From Sepiola atlantica (Eukaryota; Mollusca; Cephalopoda; Sepiida; Sepiolidae), in NCBI GenBank assembly GCA_963556195.1, contig OY744529.1, positions 63,784,580 to 63,848,579 of the forward strand: a stretch of 64,000 bases of DNA. The letters run 5' to 3'. A program made the position numbers and the translations under genes. The notes below the pieces were generated by a model. The model did not search any database and was not told where the DNA came from. It was given only the letters and a program-made list of their open reading frames with translations. The stretch's first letter is position 1, and each line of letters starts with the position of its first letter. Shown here piece by piece: positions 43,491-54,740 of this stretch.

Positions 43491-44220
43491 TTAAAAAACA
43501 TAAAAGTGGTTACCCGTTCGCAAGCTTTTCTTTCTTACTTCTTTAAGTGAGCCACGATTGTTCTCTTTCAATTATAGTTTTAACTGTTCATGTCTTTGAT
43601 GTTTTTAACATTGGTGTCATTTTTTCACATGTCTAGTTCCTAGCTCCACCAACTCCCAATTTTCAAATGAAGAAAAAAAAAAAAAATTCAAAGTCAACAA
43701 TTGGTGTTTTTTTCTTTACGTCATTAATGATAATAATTATTTTGCTTTGACTCACGATAGTTCAGTCCTATCCTATAAAAATGTTTAAGAAAGCATTACA
43801 AGACTTACAACATAGCAAGTCAGACAGCCCACACCATGTGAAATGAATTCCGAAAGAAATCCTCCACTCGATAGGTGATTTTTTCTTCTTTAGGTCATCA
43901 GAAATGATAATGATAATTTACATATGAAAAATTAAATTACAGGTGTGATTCTATGATTTTATATGAATATTAGTGCAAACACTGGCAAAGCATATTTTTG
44001 TTTGTTATTTTTGACGGAGAGAGTACATTAGTCTTATACATAAAGTTTGATATATGTCACAATCCGATACATGCATTCTTGACCACCACCTCAGAGTTAG
44101 TGTTGGGGTTAATGAAGGGCAAGTTTTTGTCGTTTGTTGCATTTTATTCACTTTTTTTTATTTTGTAAGTAATTGATAGGTTACAGAATTTTTGAAATGA
44201 GGATTAATAATTTGTCTGCG
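43491..44220. other. Unassigned AT-rich stretch
   Basis: No gene recognised; poly-A at 43672-43685. Confidence 0.35.
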
Positions 44221-44330
44221 AGGACCTGTGATGTAATGCATATAAATGCTAAGTAATAATCAGTTCAAAATGACAGTCTTCTGGAGGTTGAAGGTTCAAT
44301 CCTCAGTGCGGGCGATATTTTTATTTTTAA
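44221..44330 (+). repeat. tRNA-derived SINE fragment
   Basis: 'ctggaggttgaaggttcaat' and 'cctcagtgcgggcgata' match the B-box region of 35465-35560. The A-box side is not recognisable. Confidence 0.45.
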
Positions 44331-44413
44331 CATAGTTCACCTCAAACAAGCCAAGTTGCCATTGTAGATGTAAGGGACTACTGAGAATTAGGATGAAAGT
44401 TTTGGGGGTCATC

Positions 44414-46960
44414 CTAAATTGGGAGCTGTGCAGCGAAATGCTTGTTCACATTAATTTTAAATTTCTGCATGTCAGTACAGTCGGGGAAACAGGGAGCAGG
44501 GGGAGTTCCAGGGACCGGCAGCACGGGGAAAGAAGCTATTGGAGTAGAAGGCTCTCTGGCATCTGGGGACAACCACAGTGAATGGATGGGATTTAGCTGA
44601 TTGTCGTGTTGGTCGAGTGTATTTACGTCGAGGGGGCACCAAAACAGCAAGTTCATCAGAAAACATTCCATTGAAGTACTTGTAAAACAAGTACAAGGAT
44701 GCAACATTGCAGCAATTGGGACAGGGGCTGGAGTTTGGTCGATAGTGAGGGACCTATTAAGTTGGCAACTCTTTTTTAGACTTTGTCTAAGAAAGAGACT
44801 AGTGGATGATGCACCAGCCCAGATGTGGCAACAATACTCCATGTATGGGCGGATGGTGGCTTTGTAGAGATACAGGATAATGTCAGTTGTGAGAAGTTTT
44901 CTCGCACGGTAGAGGGAGCCCACCTTCTTTGCAGCAGCCTTGGCAATGTCTTCTATGTATTTGTTCCAATTCATGTTACCTGTGAATGTTAAGCCGAGGA
45001 GTTTGAATGTTGGACTCTATTGTAGGGTGTTATTTGCCATGGCAATTAGTGGTTGAAGGGGTTTCTTGCAGTTGTTTATGGAAAGGAGCTTTGTCTTAGC
45101 AGCATTAAATGTTACCATCAATTTATGACCACATTCCACTACAGACTGAAGGTCACTTTCTAAGGATTCAGCCATTGCCTCAGATATGTGCGCGTCCATT
45201 TTACCCACATGACGAGAGTAGAGCGTGGTGTCCTCAGCAAATATACCCATCACATTACACAATGTAATCAGGGAGGTTGTTTATGAAAATCAGGAACAAT
45301 AACGGTCCAAGGATCGATCCCTGGGGTACACCTGCATTTCTGTCATGTTGTTAGGATGAACGTCTATTGAAGACAACCTAGATCTTTCTTTTGGTTAGGA
45401 AGGATCTAATTATATTAAATATTCGTCCAGTAATACCATATGAATTAATTTTTATGAGAAGACCTTTATGCCAGACCTTGTCAAAGGCTTTAGATATATC
45501 AAGCGCTATCACCCGAGCTTCACCTGCCTTGTCCAGTGTATGGTATATGTGTTTAGAGATGACCGTTAGGATATCCACAGTAAACTGTGTGTCTAAATCC
45601 ATACTGATGGTCAGAAAGAAGTTTAGCATTAACGAGGTGCCGGACTATCGCTAGATTGATTAAAGATTCAAAGATTTTAGCAAAAAACGGGAGTAGACTG
45701 ATGAGACGATAATTCTGAGAGTCAGTTCTATCTCCAAAATTCTTGAAGACTGGTACCACAGAGGCAATTTTCCAGCTAATAGGGAAGCAAGATTCGGTGA
45801 GGCATTTGTTGTAGAGTTTAGAGAGGACAGGGGCCAGCTCACCAGAGCATTTCTTTATTACTATTACTGGTATAAGATCAGGGCCACATACTTTGGAGGT
45901 GTCAAGGTTTTTATGATGTCCCGGACATGAGATGGGATGATGGCCAGATCATCAACTGTGGCTTCTGTCCGCAATGGGAAATTTGGGAGGGAGTGACTTG
46001 CGGAGTCCAAAGTGGAGTTTAAAGTGAAATGCTGGGCAAGTAGTTCAGCTTTATCAGTTGCCGTGCAAACGACATCATTGTGGTTGGATTGCGGTGGATT
46101 TGTTGATTGCCTATTGTTCATCACACTATTGAAGATTTTCCAGAAATCGCGAGTACCTAGTTTCTGCAACTGAATGCGTTTTCTGGTCATCTTCATATAA
46201 TTCTCTTTGCTTCACCTATCACAATCTTACATTTTTTTCTTGGCGCTATTAACTTTTGTCTATTCGTAATTTACTTATGGTGGCCGAATTTTCAGAATGC
46301 TTGCTGCCTCTGAGCAATAGCAGCTGCACATTCCGAGGTTAACCATTGTGGAGAGTGGGGCTTGCTGTAGAATTTTTGCATGGGGAGATATGCTTCAGTG
46401 TGACAGTCTGTGAAAGGGAGTGTGCTATGGAGAAACTGTGAGAGGGAGTGCGCTATGGAGAAACTATACATGGAGTTACCAGCAGCGTCTGTATAGCTGG
46501 AGAATCCAAGGCAGTCATAGTGATGTTCATTAAAATCCCCAAATACATGTAAGAGTGAGAGTGCTGCACCTATGCTTTCAGAGACAAAGTTAAGCAGTGT
46601 ACAGTCCTCGGTCGAAGGAGAACGGTATAAGAAATATAAGTAACTAACACTGTGCTGTAAGGTTAATCTAAAGCACATGTAGGCTTGATCATCTGATTCT
46701 AGCCTCTGTTCTCTAGTCAAGGGGAGGGTGTTCCGAACATAAACTCCTAGCCCGTACATATGTTTGTCAGAGTCTTTACGGTAGAGTGAGAGGTATTCAG
46801 TCATGTCAAAATGGTGTGAGGTTGTGGATTGTAGGTTTGTTTCACTTAGTACTAGGATATCCATGGAGTTTACTAAGAGAAAGGTTTCTACTTCGTTGAT
46901 GTTGGTTTTAAGCCACCGGATAATTGTGAATGCTAGCTTCAAGGCGAAGATGTTTTTGGT
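44414..46960 (-). pseudogene. LINE (CR1/Jockey-like) ORF2: endonuclease and reverse transcriptase remnants
   Basis: A nearly full-length minus-strand ORF2 broken into at least six frames. From the 5' side: an exonuclease-endonuclease-phosphatase domain (46942-46292) with 'SMDILVLSETNL', 'YGLGVYVRN' and 'VFGDFNEHHYDCLG' (the GDFN box); a linker with 'LQKLGTRDFWKIFNSVMN' (46196-45864); RT motifs 'VPVFKNFGDRTDSQNYRLIS' and 'LLPFFAKIFESLIN' (45759-45553), 'VIALDISKAFDKVWHKGLL' (45629-45378), 'GIFAEDTTLYS' (45262-45017, where the usual FADD catalytic box reads FAED), and the C-terminus 'ATIRPYMEYCCHIWAGASST' to 44414. The domain order and the MEYCCHIW tail fit CR1/Jockey-type elements. A 27-bp tandem duplication lies in the endonuclease part (about 46395-46465). 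Frameshifts plus the altered catalytic box make it dead. Confidence 0.85.
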
Positions 46961-47159
46961 GGGTGTCTGGTTTAGGTTTGTTTCTTTTTCTTTGTATTGT
47001 CATTTTGGTTTTGGTTTTAGATAGAGTGGGGAGGGCAAAGTATGTGCTTGTTTGGTGCCAATAAGCTCACATATCCAGACCATTAGTCGAAACTTGATCC
47101 ATGGGGGTTGTGTCCTCGGGAAAGCCCATCGAGGATAACTGTAGGGTCCCTTTCCATGT
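46961..47159. other. Probable LINE 5' flank
   Basis: T/G-rich text upstream of the endonuclease start, perhaps the 5'UTR of the minus-strand LINE; no distinct feature. Confidence 0.3.
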
Positions 47160-47384
47160 GTGACATGGCACATGCAGTTACCCACGATACAACTGTTGAT
47201 GGAGCAGCCATTCTTAGCACTACCTAAGAGTTTAGGCTCCTACACTACCAGTCGGAAACAGCAGCCAAACAAGCTGTCTAACCTGTACCCTCAACCTCAG
47301 ACTAGTCATGTGAAACTTAGTGACAAAAAACTTTCCCAAACTACCCAGATAGAGAAAAAGAGAGATGGCGTTCATTGTCCTACG

Positions 47385-47625
47385 AATTACTTAAGACTTC
47401 TACCCGGTCATGGCTGATGGAACGAGTGCAAGCTACCTGCCTGCCTGGATTAAATAAAGAGTTCCGTTCGGAATTCCGTACAGATTCTCGAGTTTGATAT
47501 AAAAATCCCTGAGTTCAACAAGATTCACCTGAAGAAGGTCGGAGGTTACATCGGCCAAAACGTTGTGAAAATAACAACTAAGATGAGAATAGTAGTCGGA
47601 ATAATCCAAATAATACATAGTAATT
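47385..47625 (+). repeat. Retroposon family R copy, plus, longest
   Basis: 'gacttctacccggtcatggc', 'tgatggaacgagtgcaagc', 'aataaagagttccgttcgga', 'attccgtacagattctcgag', 'tccctgagttcaacaagatt', core 47526-47567 (CAC CTGAAGA..GGTC/GGCC..AAAACGTT GTG), and 'aagatgagaatagtagtcgg'. The leader before 'ggtcatggctga' is shared with 55820-56060. One core position (GAAA to AAAA) is mutated. Confidence 0.75.
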
Positions 47626-48029
47626 GGTAGGTATTAGTTAAAGTTTTTTATACTTGTGGATTATCTGCTGCTACTTTTTTTTTTTTTTTTAAACTTTTAT
47701 TCACCTCCAAACAAGGCATATTGCCACTTTGATTAGGGGCTAGATTTATAGGGGACTTTTACTTTATCTATTGACGATTCTCTGGAACCATTTCATGATG
47801 ATGAGGATGAAAACATGCTCTTTCTTAACCCTAAGTACAGGGTGTTCGTTGATAATGCCTCAATCCTATATTCGGTTTTGCATCATAATTCGATAAAAAT
47901 GGCTACAAATACTGATTAAAATTTTTTGTTTAGTATTTGTTGTAATATATCTCGAGAACCTAAATACACCTTTGTATAAGTAAAACTTTGTATAAGTAAA
48001 ATTCAAAAGAATGTATGTTCATCGATATT
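47626..48029. other. Unassigned stretch
   Basis: No gene recognised; poly-T at 47676-47690. Confidence 0.35.
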
Positions 48030-48290
48030 TACAGAAAGTTAGGTATGTGCATATGTTTATATATTTCTACGTATCGGATTCATTCCTAAACTAACAAACC
48101 GATCAATATGAATTTTAGAACACAGCTGCTAGGCATAAGGGTGGGGAATGTAGGCTATATTGAGTTTAATTTAGTTTTATGTAAAGAGGCAAAGCAGGGT
48201 GGATGCTCTTCATGAAAATTCAGATATCTCCAGTTTTTGTGAAATTTTAACAATAGGTATTAGACATCAATTAATAAATATTCCGTAATC
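48030..48290 (+). mobile_element. Helitron-like family A copy
   Basis: 'agttaggtatgtgcatatgt', 'aactaacaaaccgatcaata', 'gaacacagctgctaggcata', 'ctccagtttttgtgaaattt', 'taacaataggtatta'. Closely follows the 1-480 copy. Ends not defined. Confidence 0.55.
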
Positions 48291-48369
48291 AGTAAAGAAT
48301 ATTCTTCCATTTCCTTTCGAAAATCCTCTGAATTTATCGTCGATTTCTCCAAGTTATTTTTCTCTTTAA

Positions 48370-48706
48370 GGTTTTCCATAATTAATTTAGTCGCATGTTG
48401 TGGCGTCCATTTTAAAAAGTTCTCCCAAATCTTTTACTCTAACCACGCTGTCAGTCTAGTTTAGTGGTGTAAATTTGAAATTTGAAATCCCACGTTACCG
48501 GTTGTTGTGGGGTCCTTTTTTGAAAGTTCTCAAGAAAAATCCTTAATGTTTTTGTTTCCCGTGTAAATTTGAATATTTCGTAGCCAGTTTTTTTTTGTGA
48601 GGTCCTTTTTAAGGGTTTTCGAATTACCCCCATGTCGATTCGAATATCTGGTCGAACAGTTGTTGTTGTTGGGTCCCGTGTTAGCTCGAATATCTCGTTG
48701 CCAATT
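48370..48706 (+). repeat. Degenerate tandem array, about 80-bp units
   Basis: Four to five diverged units of the form 'gtgtaaatttgaatatttcg', 'tagccagttgttgtggggtcc', 'tttttaaaagttctc' (unit starts near 48385, 48472, 48560, 48635, 48677). The 'tgttgtggggtcc' of each unit resembles the first bases of the LTR that abuts on the right (TGCTATGGTCCTG; TGTTGTGGACCTG in the 42.6-kb copy). Confidence 0.55.
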
Positions 48707-48933
48707 TGCTATGGTCCTGTTTAGGGGCCGGAATGAGAACACAGACACAGGGTTTAGGTAAAACAAATATATTGGAGAAAAGTATATACAACAGAGGAAC
48801 AAGAGAAGTGTACGTCAGTACTGACTGCCAGTGTAGACTGGGGTTGAACCCAAACACTGAGAAGCCTATGCTTCCAGCACCTATTTAGAATGGACGAGTC
48901 CAAAATCTTCGTTATAGATACGGTACCATAACA
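48707..48933 (+). mobile_element. LTR remnant, second copy
   Basis: TGCTATGGTCCTG to TACGGTACCATAACA, 227 bp; relative of the solo LTR at 42573-42796 in termini and in 'tggacgagtcca'. The flanks (caatt / ctaat) are not a convincing duplication. The left end adjoins the tandem array, so the element may have been inserted into, or be the origin of, that array. Confidence 0.6.
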
Positions 48934-48959
48934 CTAATGGAGGTGCAAAAAGAGAGAAA

Positions 48960-51230
48960 ATATAAATATCTTTAATCACAAATATGAGTCATGATATAAG
49001 TAGGACTATTCAGGATAACTTGCATGAGATGCACCTGACTATTAAGAAAGTTGACTCAGAAGCTGCGCTGATCAATTCAGATCAGTCCAAAGCATTTGAT
49101 AGGGTGGACCATCATTACTTGGAGGCTGTTTTGTCTTCGGCCGGTTTTGACCCGCATTTTCGCTCTTGGATTCGCCTCTTGTATGCAAACCCCGGTGCAC
49201 TGGTGAAGGTGAATTGTTTGAGATTTGAGCCCTTTAGATTATCCAGATCTATTCTGTCACTTTCACTGATGTTCTATGCGCTTGTGCTGGAACCTTTCAT
49301 TCACAGGCTCAGGGTGAAACCGGTCTTATGTGGAATTACTTTGAAAGGTGCTTGCACCACTTTAAAGTATACCGCCTATGCCGACGATGTAACAGTGCTT
49401 GTAACGAGCAGGGCTAGATTAGTGTCGTCGACAGAGAAATCAGAATGTATGAAACGGTTACAGGGGACAAAATTAACTGCGACAAGTCCGTGGGCTTGCG
49501 CATTGGTGTCTGGAACCCTTCAGCTGGACTGACGGGTCTTGAAAGCTACTTGGCATCTGGTTTGGTCCGGATCTTAAGCTGGAGAAAAATTGGTCAGAAG
49601 TACTGAAAGCAATTGGGGTCACATCTGCTTCGTGGACACGTAGAAATCTTTCGTTAAAGGGGAGAGCGGAAGTGTATTCTATCATCCTATATTGTCTATC
49701 AGTGCTTCCACCTTCGTTGGATACGCAGCTTGAATTGCAGCAGATCCTTTTCAAGTTCTTATGACTTGGTATAACCCCTAAGGTTCGTTGCGATATCTGT
49801 TATCTGTATCCTTCTGAAGGCGGTCTGAGTATGCCTAGCATTGAGATTCGTCAATATACGCTACGTCTATATTACCTGGATCGAATGTGTAAACAATGTT
49901 ACGGGTGAAAGAAAGCCTCTCTGACACCCAGCTGTTGTCCCAAAAGGCATTATATTGGGTTATGGTAAGGGGATCTAATCTAAGATGATAGGATTGAGAG
50001 GCTTAGTTTGACGAGGGGGAAGTTATGCTAAATCTGGCCTTGAACACCAAGGTTAGGATGTTTCAATAACGATGAGGCATCTCTGGCCTGGCTGATGATA
50101 AGAAATGTTCTCTAGGTCGGCAAGAGACTTCATACGGCTGGCTTGGCGAATTTCCCTACTTGTGTCCGGTGCGGTGATGAAGACGAGACTTTGAGTCACG
50201 TCTTCTTTTATTGCTGCATCATTAGGTATCTTGCAGGTCTCATGGTCCGCATACTGAACGTAACGTCTTCCAACCGAGAACCGATTAATGTTTGTAGCAA
50301 TTGGGCTCCGAAAACTGATAGGTTAAAACGTTTTGTGTTTTTGAGTTTACTAGTGATTATGAGAGACGTCATATGGTCAACACGCATGAAAGCATTCTAA
50401 GGTGAGATCTTTGCCTTTCCCAACCTTATACAAATTTTCAAATATCGCCTGAAAATTCGCATTAGGGCCGAGAAGGTGAAACTCCCTCCGGTAGAATTTG
50501 GTGAAAGATGGGAGATAGTGGCACGAGTTTGTCGAGTGACAGAAGCTGGCAATGAGTAGTATTTGGATGTAATTTAGGTAAAGAATTTTGTATTGCAGAA
50601 ACGACCATTAACAATGACCCGTTTAAGGTGACCCGTTGTAGTTATTTTAGTTCATAACTTAGCTAGTGTATGAATGATCTCATTAGGCCCCAATTTGTCT
50701 TTGTCCTACCTCCCATTTTTTGCCCTATTTTAGTTTTATATATCCCCATTCCTCCCCCATTAGGTGACAGATTGCTTGATTTGCCAGATACGCAGGTCAC
50801 CCTTCGAAATTTTCGAAGGAGGTGTAGATTTAATAAGGCATCGGAGCTGTGTCAGCTTTGTCGACTGGTAAATCTGTTTATCTGCCACAAAATATAGATG
50901 GAGGGGTCTTATACTAACACTAGTGTTTTAATCATTGTAAATATTCACGCATTTATTTTTTTTCATTTCTCCCCACCTCCCACTTTTTATTGTGTATATG
51001 TAGTTTATCATCTGGGTTTTAAGTACGATATTCATTGTACGATTTTGTTTTGGTGAATGTGTGAATGTTAACTGTGGTATTTTGGTGAAACGACTGGTCA
51101 GTGAATGCGACCAGCTTAGTTAGTTTAAATTAGTTAGAGTTAGCTAAAGTCAGATTCGACCAACGTTTTCCAATGCCCCCCACCCCATTTCGGCCTTGTG
51201 CCACATTTTGTATATATGAATAAATATATG
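48960..51230 (+). pseudogene. L1/Tx1-type LINE ORF2 remnant and 3'UTR
   Basis: 5'-truncated. RT palm: 'RTIQDNLHEMHLTIKK', 'AALINSDQSKAFDRVDHHYL', 'GFDPHFRSWIRLLYANPGAL', 'VKVNCLRFEPF', 'YALVLEPFIHRLR', and the catalytic box 'TAYADDVTVLV' (about 49375-49410) intact. The RQGCPLSP box has lost several codons (reads RSILSLSLMFYALVLEP), and the frame breaks near 49425 within the 'KINCDKSVGLRIG' region. Later frames give '..LKGRAEVYSIILYCLSVLP', then 'CVRCGDEDETLSHVFFYC' (50160s), 'DRLKRFVFLSLLVIMRDVIW', 'PNLIQIFKYRLKIRIRAEKV' and 'VEFGERWEIVARVC' near 50550. This domain order and the C-rich box are typical of Tx1-like L1 elements. A long T/C-rich 3'UTR follows, ending 'atgaataaatatatgaatat' near 51230. 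Multiple frameshifts; inactive. Confidence 0.85.
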
Positions 51231-51299
51231 AATATATGTAACCACACAAGTCCAATACTGTCAGTCAAGACAAACGTACAACCACTCTTGTTATCTGTT

Positions 51300-51880
51300 G
51301 TATTATACTTATAACTAACAAATGGAGTACTGCTGCCACATCTGGAGAGGTGCCGCTCAGAGCACTCTTTCCTGCTTTGACAGAGTACAAAAGCGACTTT
51401 GCAATCTAGTGGGGGGGGGATGATCTCTTCCCTACAATCCCTTTCTCATAGAAGAGACTCATTCTCTACTCTATTGTCATTTTCATGGTATGTGTGTGTT
51501 CCACTGAGCTTCAATCTGTTTCCCCCCACATGTAAAACATTCACAGCAAAAACTCGTTTAACTACCACCACTGCAACAAAGTTTCCTTTCTTCCTCTGTG
51601 TACATAAAACTTAACGGAACTTTGATGAACAGTTTCTTTCCAAGGACTTTCCATCTGTGGAAACAATACTACAGAACTGCTCCCCTGCTGATGACAACAT
51701 GGTCGTCTTCAAGTCCAATGTTAGCAAATACTTGTCGAGCCGTCCTAAATAATCAAATTCTTCCCACCCCATCCATCGTTTCCAATCCTCTCATAGTATT
51801 ATTCATCATTCAACCAACAATTCCATTAACCCTTATTGTCAAGTGGCTTTTGATAAATGGTGACTTGTTAGGATATTAAA
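51300..51880 (+). pseudogene. LINE (CR1/Jockey-like) ORF2 C-terminus
   Basis: Reads 'EYCCHIWRGAAQSTLSCFDR', 'VQKRLCNL', a G-run frameshift (51410-51418), 'LQSLSHRRDSF', 'KTFTAKTRLTTTTATKFPFF', 'LCVHKT/KLNGTLMNSFFPRT', 'FHLWKQYYRTAP'. It overlaps the sequence types of 2785-3300 and 5255-5760 and shows they belong to one element: RT tail, then PPP..TFTAKTRLTT, then FFPRTFHLW. Inactive. Confidence 0.8.
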
Positions 51881-52480
51881 CAAAAGGCGGCAACAGTGTT
51901 GAAATTTGGTTTACATATAAAGCTCGGTAAGAAGCACAAGGGAATGTAATATGTGGGAGGGAGGTCAAAGTTTAGCCTGAGAAGAGCACCCAGTGTACTC
52001 TGAACAGTTCTATCCTAGTCACTAGGACCGACTTCAGAGAATTTAAACTTCATCTACTACTAGCAGGAAGACTCAAGGTCGCTCAGTTAATTCTGGACAA
52101 TACCACGTCCTTTAGCGCCCAAAGTTACTTATTAATTAATCATGCATATCACTTGTACATACATAGTCTACACATCTACATGCTTGGAAAATGCAGCAGT
52201 AAAACCAGATATTGTCATCTATTATATAGTTGTGTGTGGGTCCAACTAAAAGTAAAAAAACTACAAAACAAACATCCACAAAGTTGGTACATTCTTGATC
52301 AGCATTGCCCTGGATATGGATAATATCTAAAATTAAAAATAAAAAAAAATTCTTTGAGGGTCAACTGATCAAGGTTTCGTTAGAGAGGCTTGTTTTATCA
52401 GTCATTTTATTCAAACATTTTATTTTCTAAAGGGAAGTAACTCTGATTTTTATCAAGGAGTTAATTCCTTTATGTCAACT
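51881..52480. other. Unassigned stretch
   Basis: No gene or clear repeat recognised. Confidence 0.35.
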
Positions 52481-52486
52481 CATTCC

Positions 52487-52674
52487 TCGAGGAATTTAGA
52501 TAAAGGAAAGTTGTCTGTGTGTATGTCCAGCGAGAGAGGAATGGGCTGTGCAGAGGAGAAAGAGGGGTTGGGGAGAGGGGAAAAGAGAGAAAGATAGAGA
52601 GATGGCTAGAGAGAGGTAGAGAGATAGAAGTTTTAATACACTTTTGCCACGAGCAATGCCGGGTAGCCCTGCTA
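52487..52674 (+). mobile_element. Short Helitron with purine-rich interior, inserted in a LINE
   Basis: 5' part 'aatttagataaaggaaagtt' then 'gtctgtgtgtatgtcc' resembles the 28942 Helitron start; 3' end 'acgagcaatgccgggtagcc' and 'ctgCTAG' before T. The exact 5' base is uncertain by a few positions. About 90 bp of the interior is almost pure G/A (agagagaaagatagagagat). No ORF. Confidence 0.7.
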
Positions 52675-53050
52675 GTATTAAATAAAGCCAAAAGAGTTGC
52701 AACTCTGGTTGCGGTAAGTGTTCCAAATGACAGTAGCCTGCACAGAGCGGAAAGGGAGACGGTGACAAAGTACCAAGGCGTCATGTATGATATGAAGAGA
52801 AACTAGAACCTCAAAAACATCAACATAATTAGAGTTATAATAGGATTTAAAGGCCTCACGAAGAAGAATTTAAAAAAGTATCTGGAAAGTATTCGAACAA
52901 AACCAAGTGCAAAAGAAATCCAAATAATTGCACTTAAGAGAACAGCCAATATTCTTAAAAGAACACTCGGTTGGAGCCTCTAAATAGCAGGCGATTATTT
53001 AGCATTTGGAAGAATGCCCCGTTCCTATGCTAACGAAAACAGATATAAGA
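52675..53050 (+). pseudogene. LINE ORF2 C-terminal remnant
   Basis: Reads 'TVTKYQGVMYDMKRN', stop, 'NLKNINIIRVIIGFKGLTKK', 'NLKKYLESIRTKPSAKEIQI', 'IALKRTANILKRTLGW'. This resembles the 'KYQDLA.E....W....V.PVVIGALG....L...L........LQ..ALLGTA.ILRKVL' tail of some LINE polyproteins. Two in-frame stops. Its 5' side is cut by the Helitron end. Confidence 0.6.
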
Positions 53051-53949
53051 AAAAAAAAAGTGAATCATTACTTAGAAAAAAAATGATCAAAATAACATTC
53101 TTATATTTAATCCTTTCGGTCAGTAATCAACATAAACTCTAGGGTTTCTCTTATGGGTACTTGTAATGAATGAGTATCCAGAGGATTTCAGTACTTACAG
53201 AGTCAGTTCCGAGTATTGACAGAGAATACCGAGTCTTGACGTAAAAGCTTGACAAACAGAGAACCAATTTTTTTCTTCAGTGAGTTTATTTAACGAAAAA
53301 CGATTTTTTTCTTTTGTTTTTCTCCCCGAAGAGGGTAATAAGTGTTTAATTAAGGTTAGTGTCACCCCCCCCCCCCTCCATGTTGAGAATGAGTTTAATA
53401 ATTTGTTTTAAATCAGTAAGTGAATCAACTTTATTTAAAAATTATTATTATTATTTATTTATTTTTTTTTTTATTTTTTTTTAGGAAGTTTTTTTTCAAC
53501 TTTATTTTTTGGGGAAGCTAAAAAAAATCTTTTAAACCTAAACCTGGTTTGCATTCGTATGCTTTAGTGTCGTCTGCTTTCTTTTACATTTTTTTCACGT
53601 CTTTCAAATTTTGTATTGTCTAACTTGGGCAAACATGTAACCACACTTTTTATTCGTATTGTCTGTTTTCAAATTCGTGACATTCGAGAATGACTAGGGA
53701 ATCTCTGTCATAACTCGGAACTGACTCCGTTAAGTACTGAAATTCTCTGGGTGCTCATTCATTACAAGTACCCTCTTATGCAAACCATTAAATTAGCAAA
53801 ACACAAATTTTCCTATGTTCACATACAAATTAATCTTAACATATATATGGAGAGAGAGAGAGAGAGATTGAATGTCTACTAGACACTGTCCTCGAGTGTC
53901 TAAGGTCTCTCTGTACACGGGTTTGTCAGGACATCCTGGCATGAGGATA
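53051..53949. other. Unassigned stretch with simple repeats
   Basis: C-run 53366-53377, T-rich block 53450-53500, (GA)n at 53849-53868. A 33-bp echo of 'acttgtaatgaatgagtatc' / 'gtgctcattcattacaagta' (53158, 53750) forms a loose inverted pair about 590 bp apart, with 'cagtacttacagagtcagttccgag' and 'cggaactgactccgttaagtactga' inside, so an inverted-repeat element may span 53150-53775. Confidence 0.45.
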
Positions 53950-54360
53950 CTTACCCTACAAGTAAACCCTGACCAAATATTCAATATAACATAATATTCG
54001 AAGCCCAAATAAGATCCCCTTGGTATGGCTTATACAAAGAATGGTGCACCTTCTCCAAGTGATGTTGCCTCTAGTAACATCACTAAGCTGGATACTCCAC
54101 TAGACTAGATGAATTCTTGTCCTGGAATCTGGTAAGACCAAGAGAATACAAGAAAGATATACTATAACATACTTAACTGGTCAATTGAGGAGAGAAAAAT
54201 TCATGTTCTTCCCTTCTTTACTAACTCAACGTTTGACAGGTAAATGAGAACTTTAATGGAATATTCGAATATCTATGTATCTCATATAGAAATCAAATGT
54301 TAGCCCCAGGAAGGGCCCCCTTGATTTCTGAGAACTTTGACTGAAGTAAAATGAAACAAA
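53950..54360 (-). repeat. Dispersed repeat D, copy 2
   Basis: Reverse-complement partner of 29936-30325; ends at the (TA)n on the right. Confidence 0.7.
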
Positions 54361-54362
54361 AA

Positions 54363-54418
<56 letters not shown>
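54361..54418. repeat. (TA)n microsatellite
   Basis: About 27 AT/TA units, the longest in the window. Confidence 0.9.
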
Positions 54419-54439
54419 CATATAAAATTATCTTATGAG

Positions 54440-54740
54440 ATTCTAAAAGTTGGACCTCGATAGCATTTAAGCTGACAGATCGATATTTGATTCTGACACG
54501 GCAATCTTTACTTTTTGTTGTTGTACCATTTTATTTGACCCCCCCCCCCCCCCTCCCAAAAAATACTTTGTTTCGGTTTCTTTACAAAATTAATTATTCT
54601 GATCTGGAAAAATGGGCACATTCTTCACTAATGTCCTTAAAAAAAAAGCAACTTACATCTTCTAAATGAATAAATGTGAAAGTTTTTTCCAGCTATCCTA
54701 ACTATATTAACATCAACACGGGTTAGGCTTCTTTAACTCT
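54440..54740 (+). repeat. Partner of the 3530-3715 repeat
   Basis: 'ttggacctcgatagcattta', 'agctgacagatc', 'gttgttgtaccat' match 3539-3600. A C-run (54540-54553) lies where the other copy has none. Confidence 0.55.

Noticed and set aside
52290..52325. 'agcattgccctggatatgga', a possible Helitron hairpin
   Set aside because: Lacks the paired GC stem and CTAG; too weak.
52519..52806. 95-codon frame rich in E/R/G
   Set aside because: It spans the purine-rich Helitron interior and crosses its boundary into a LINE.
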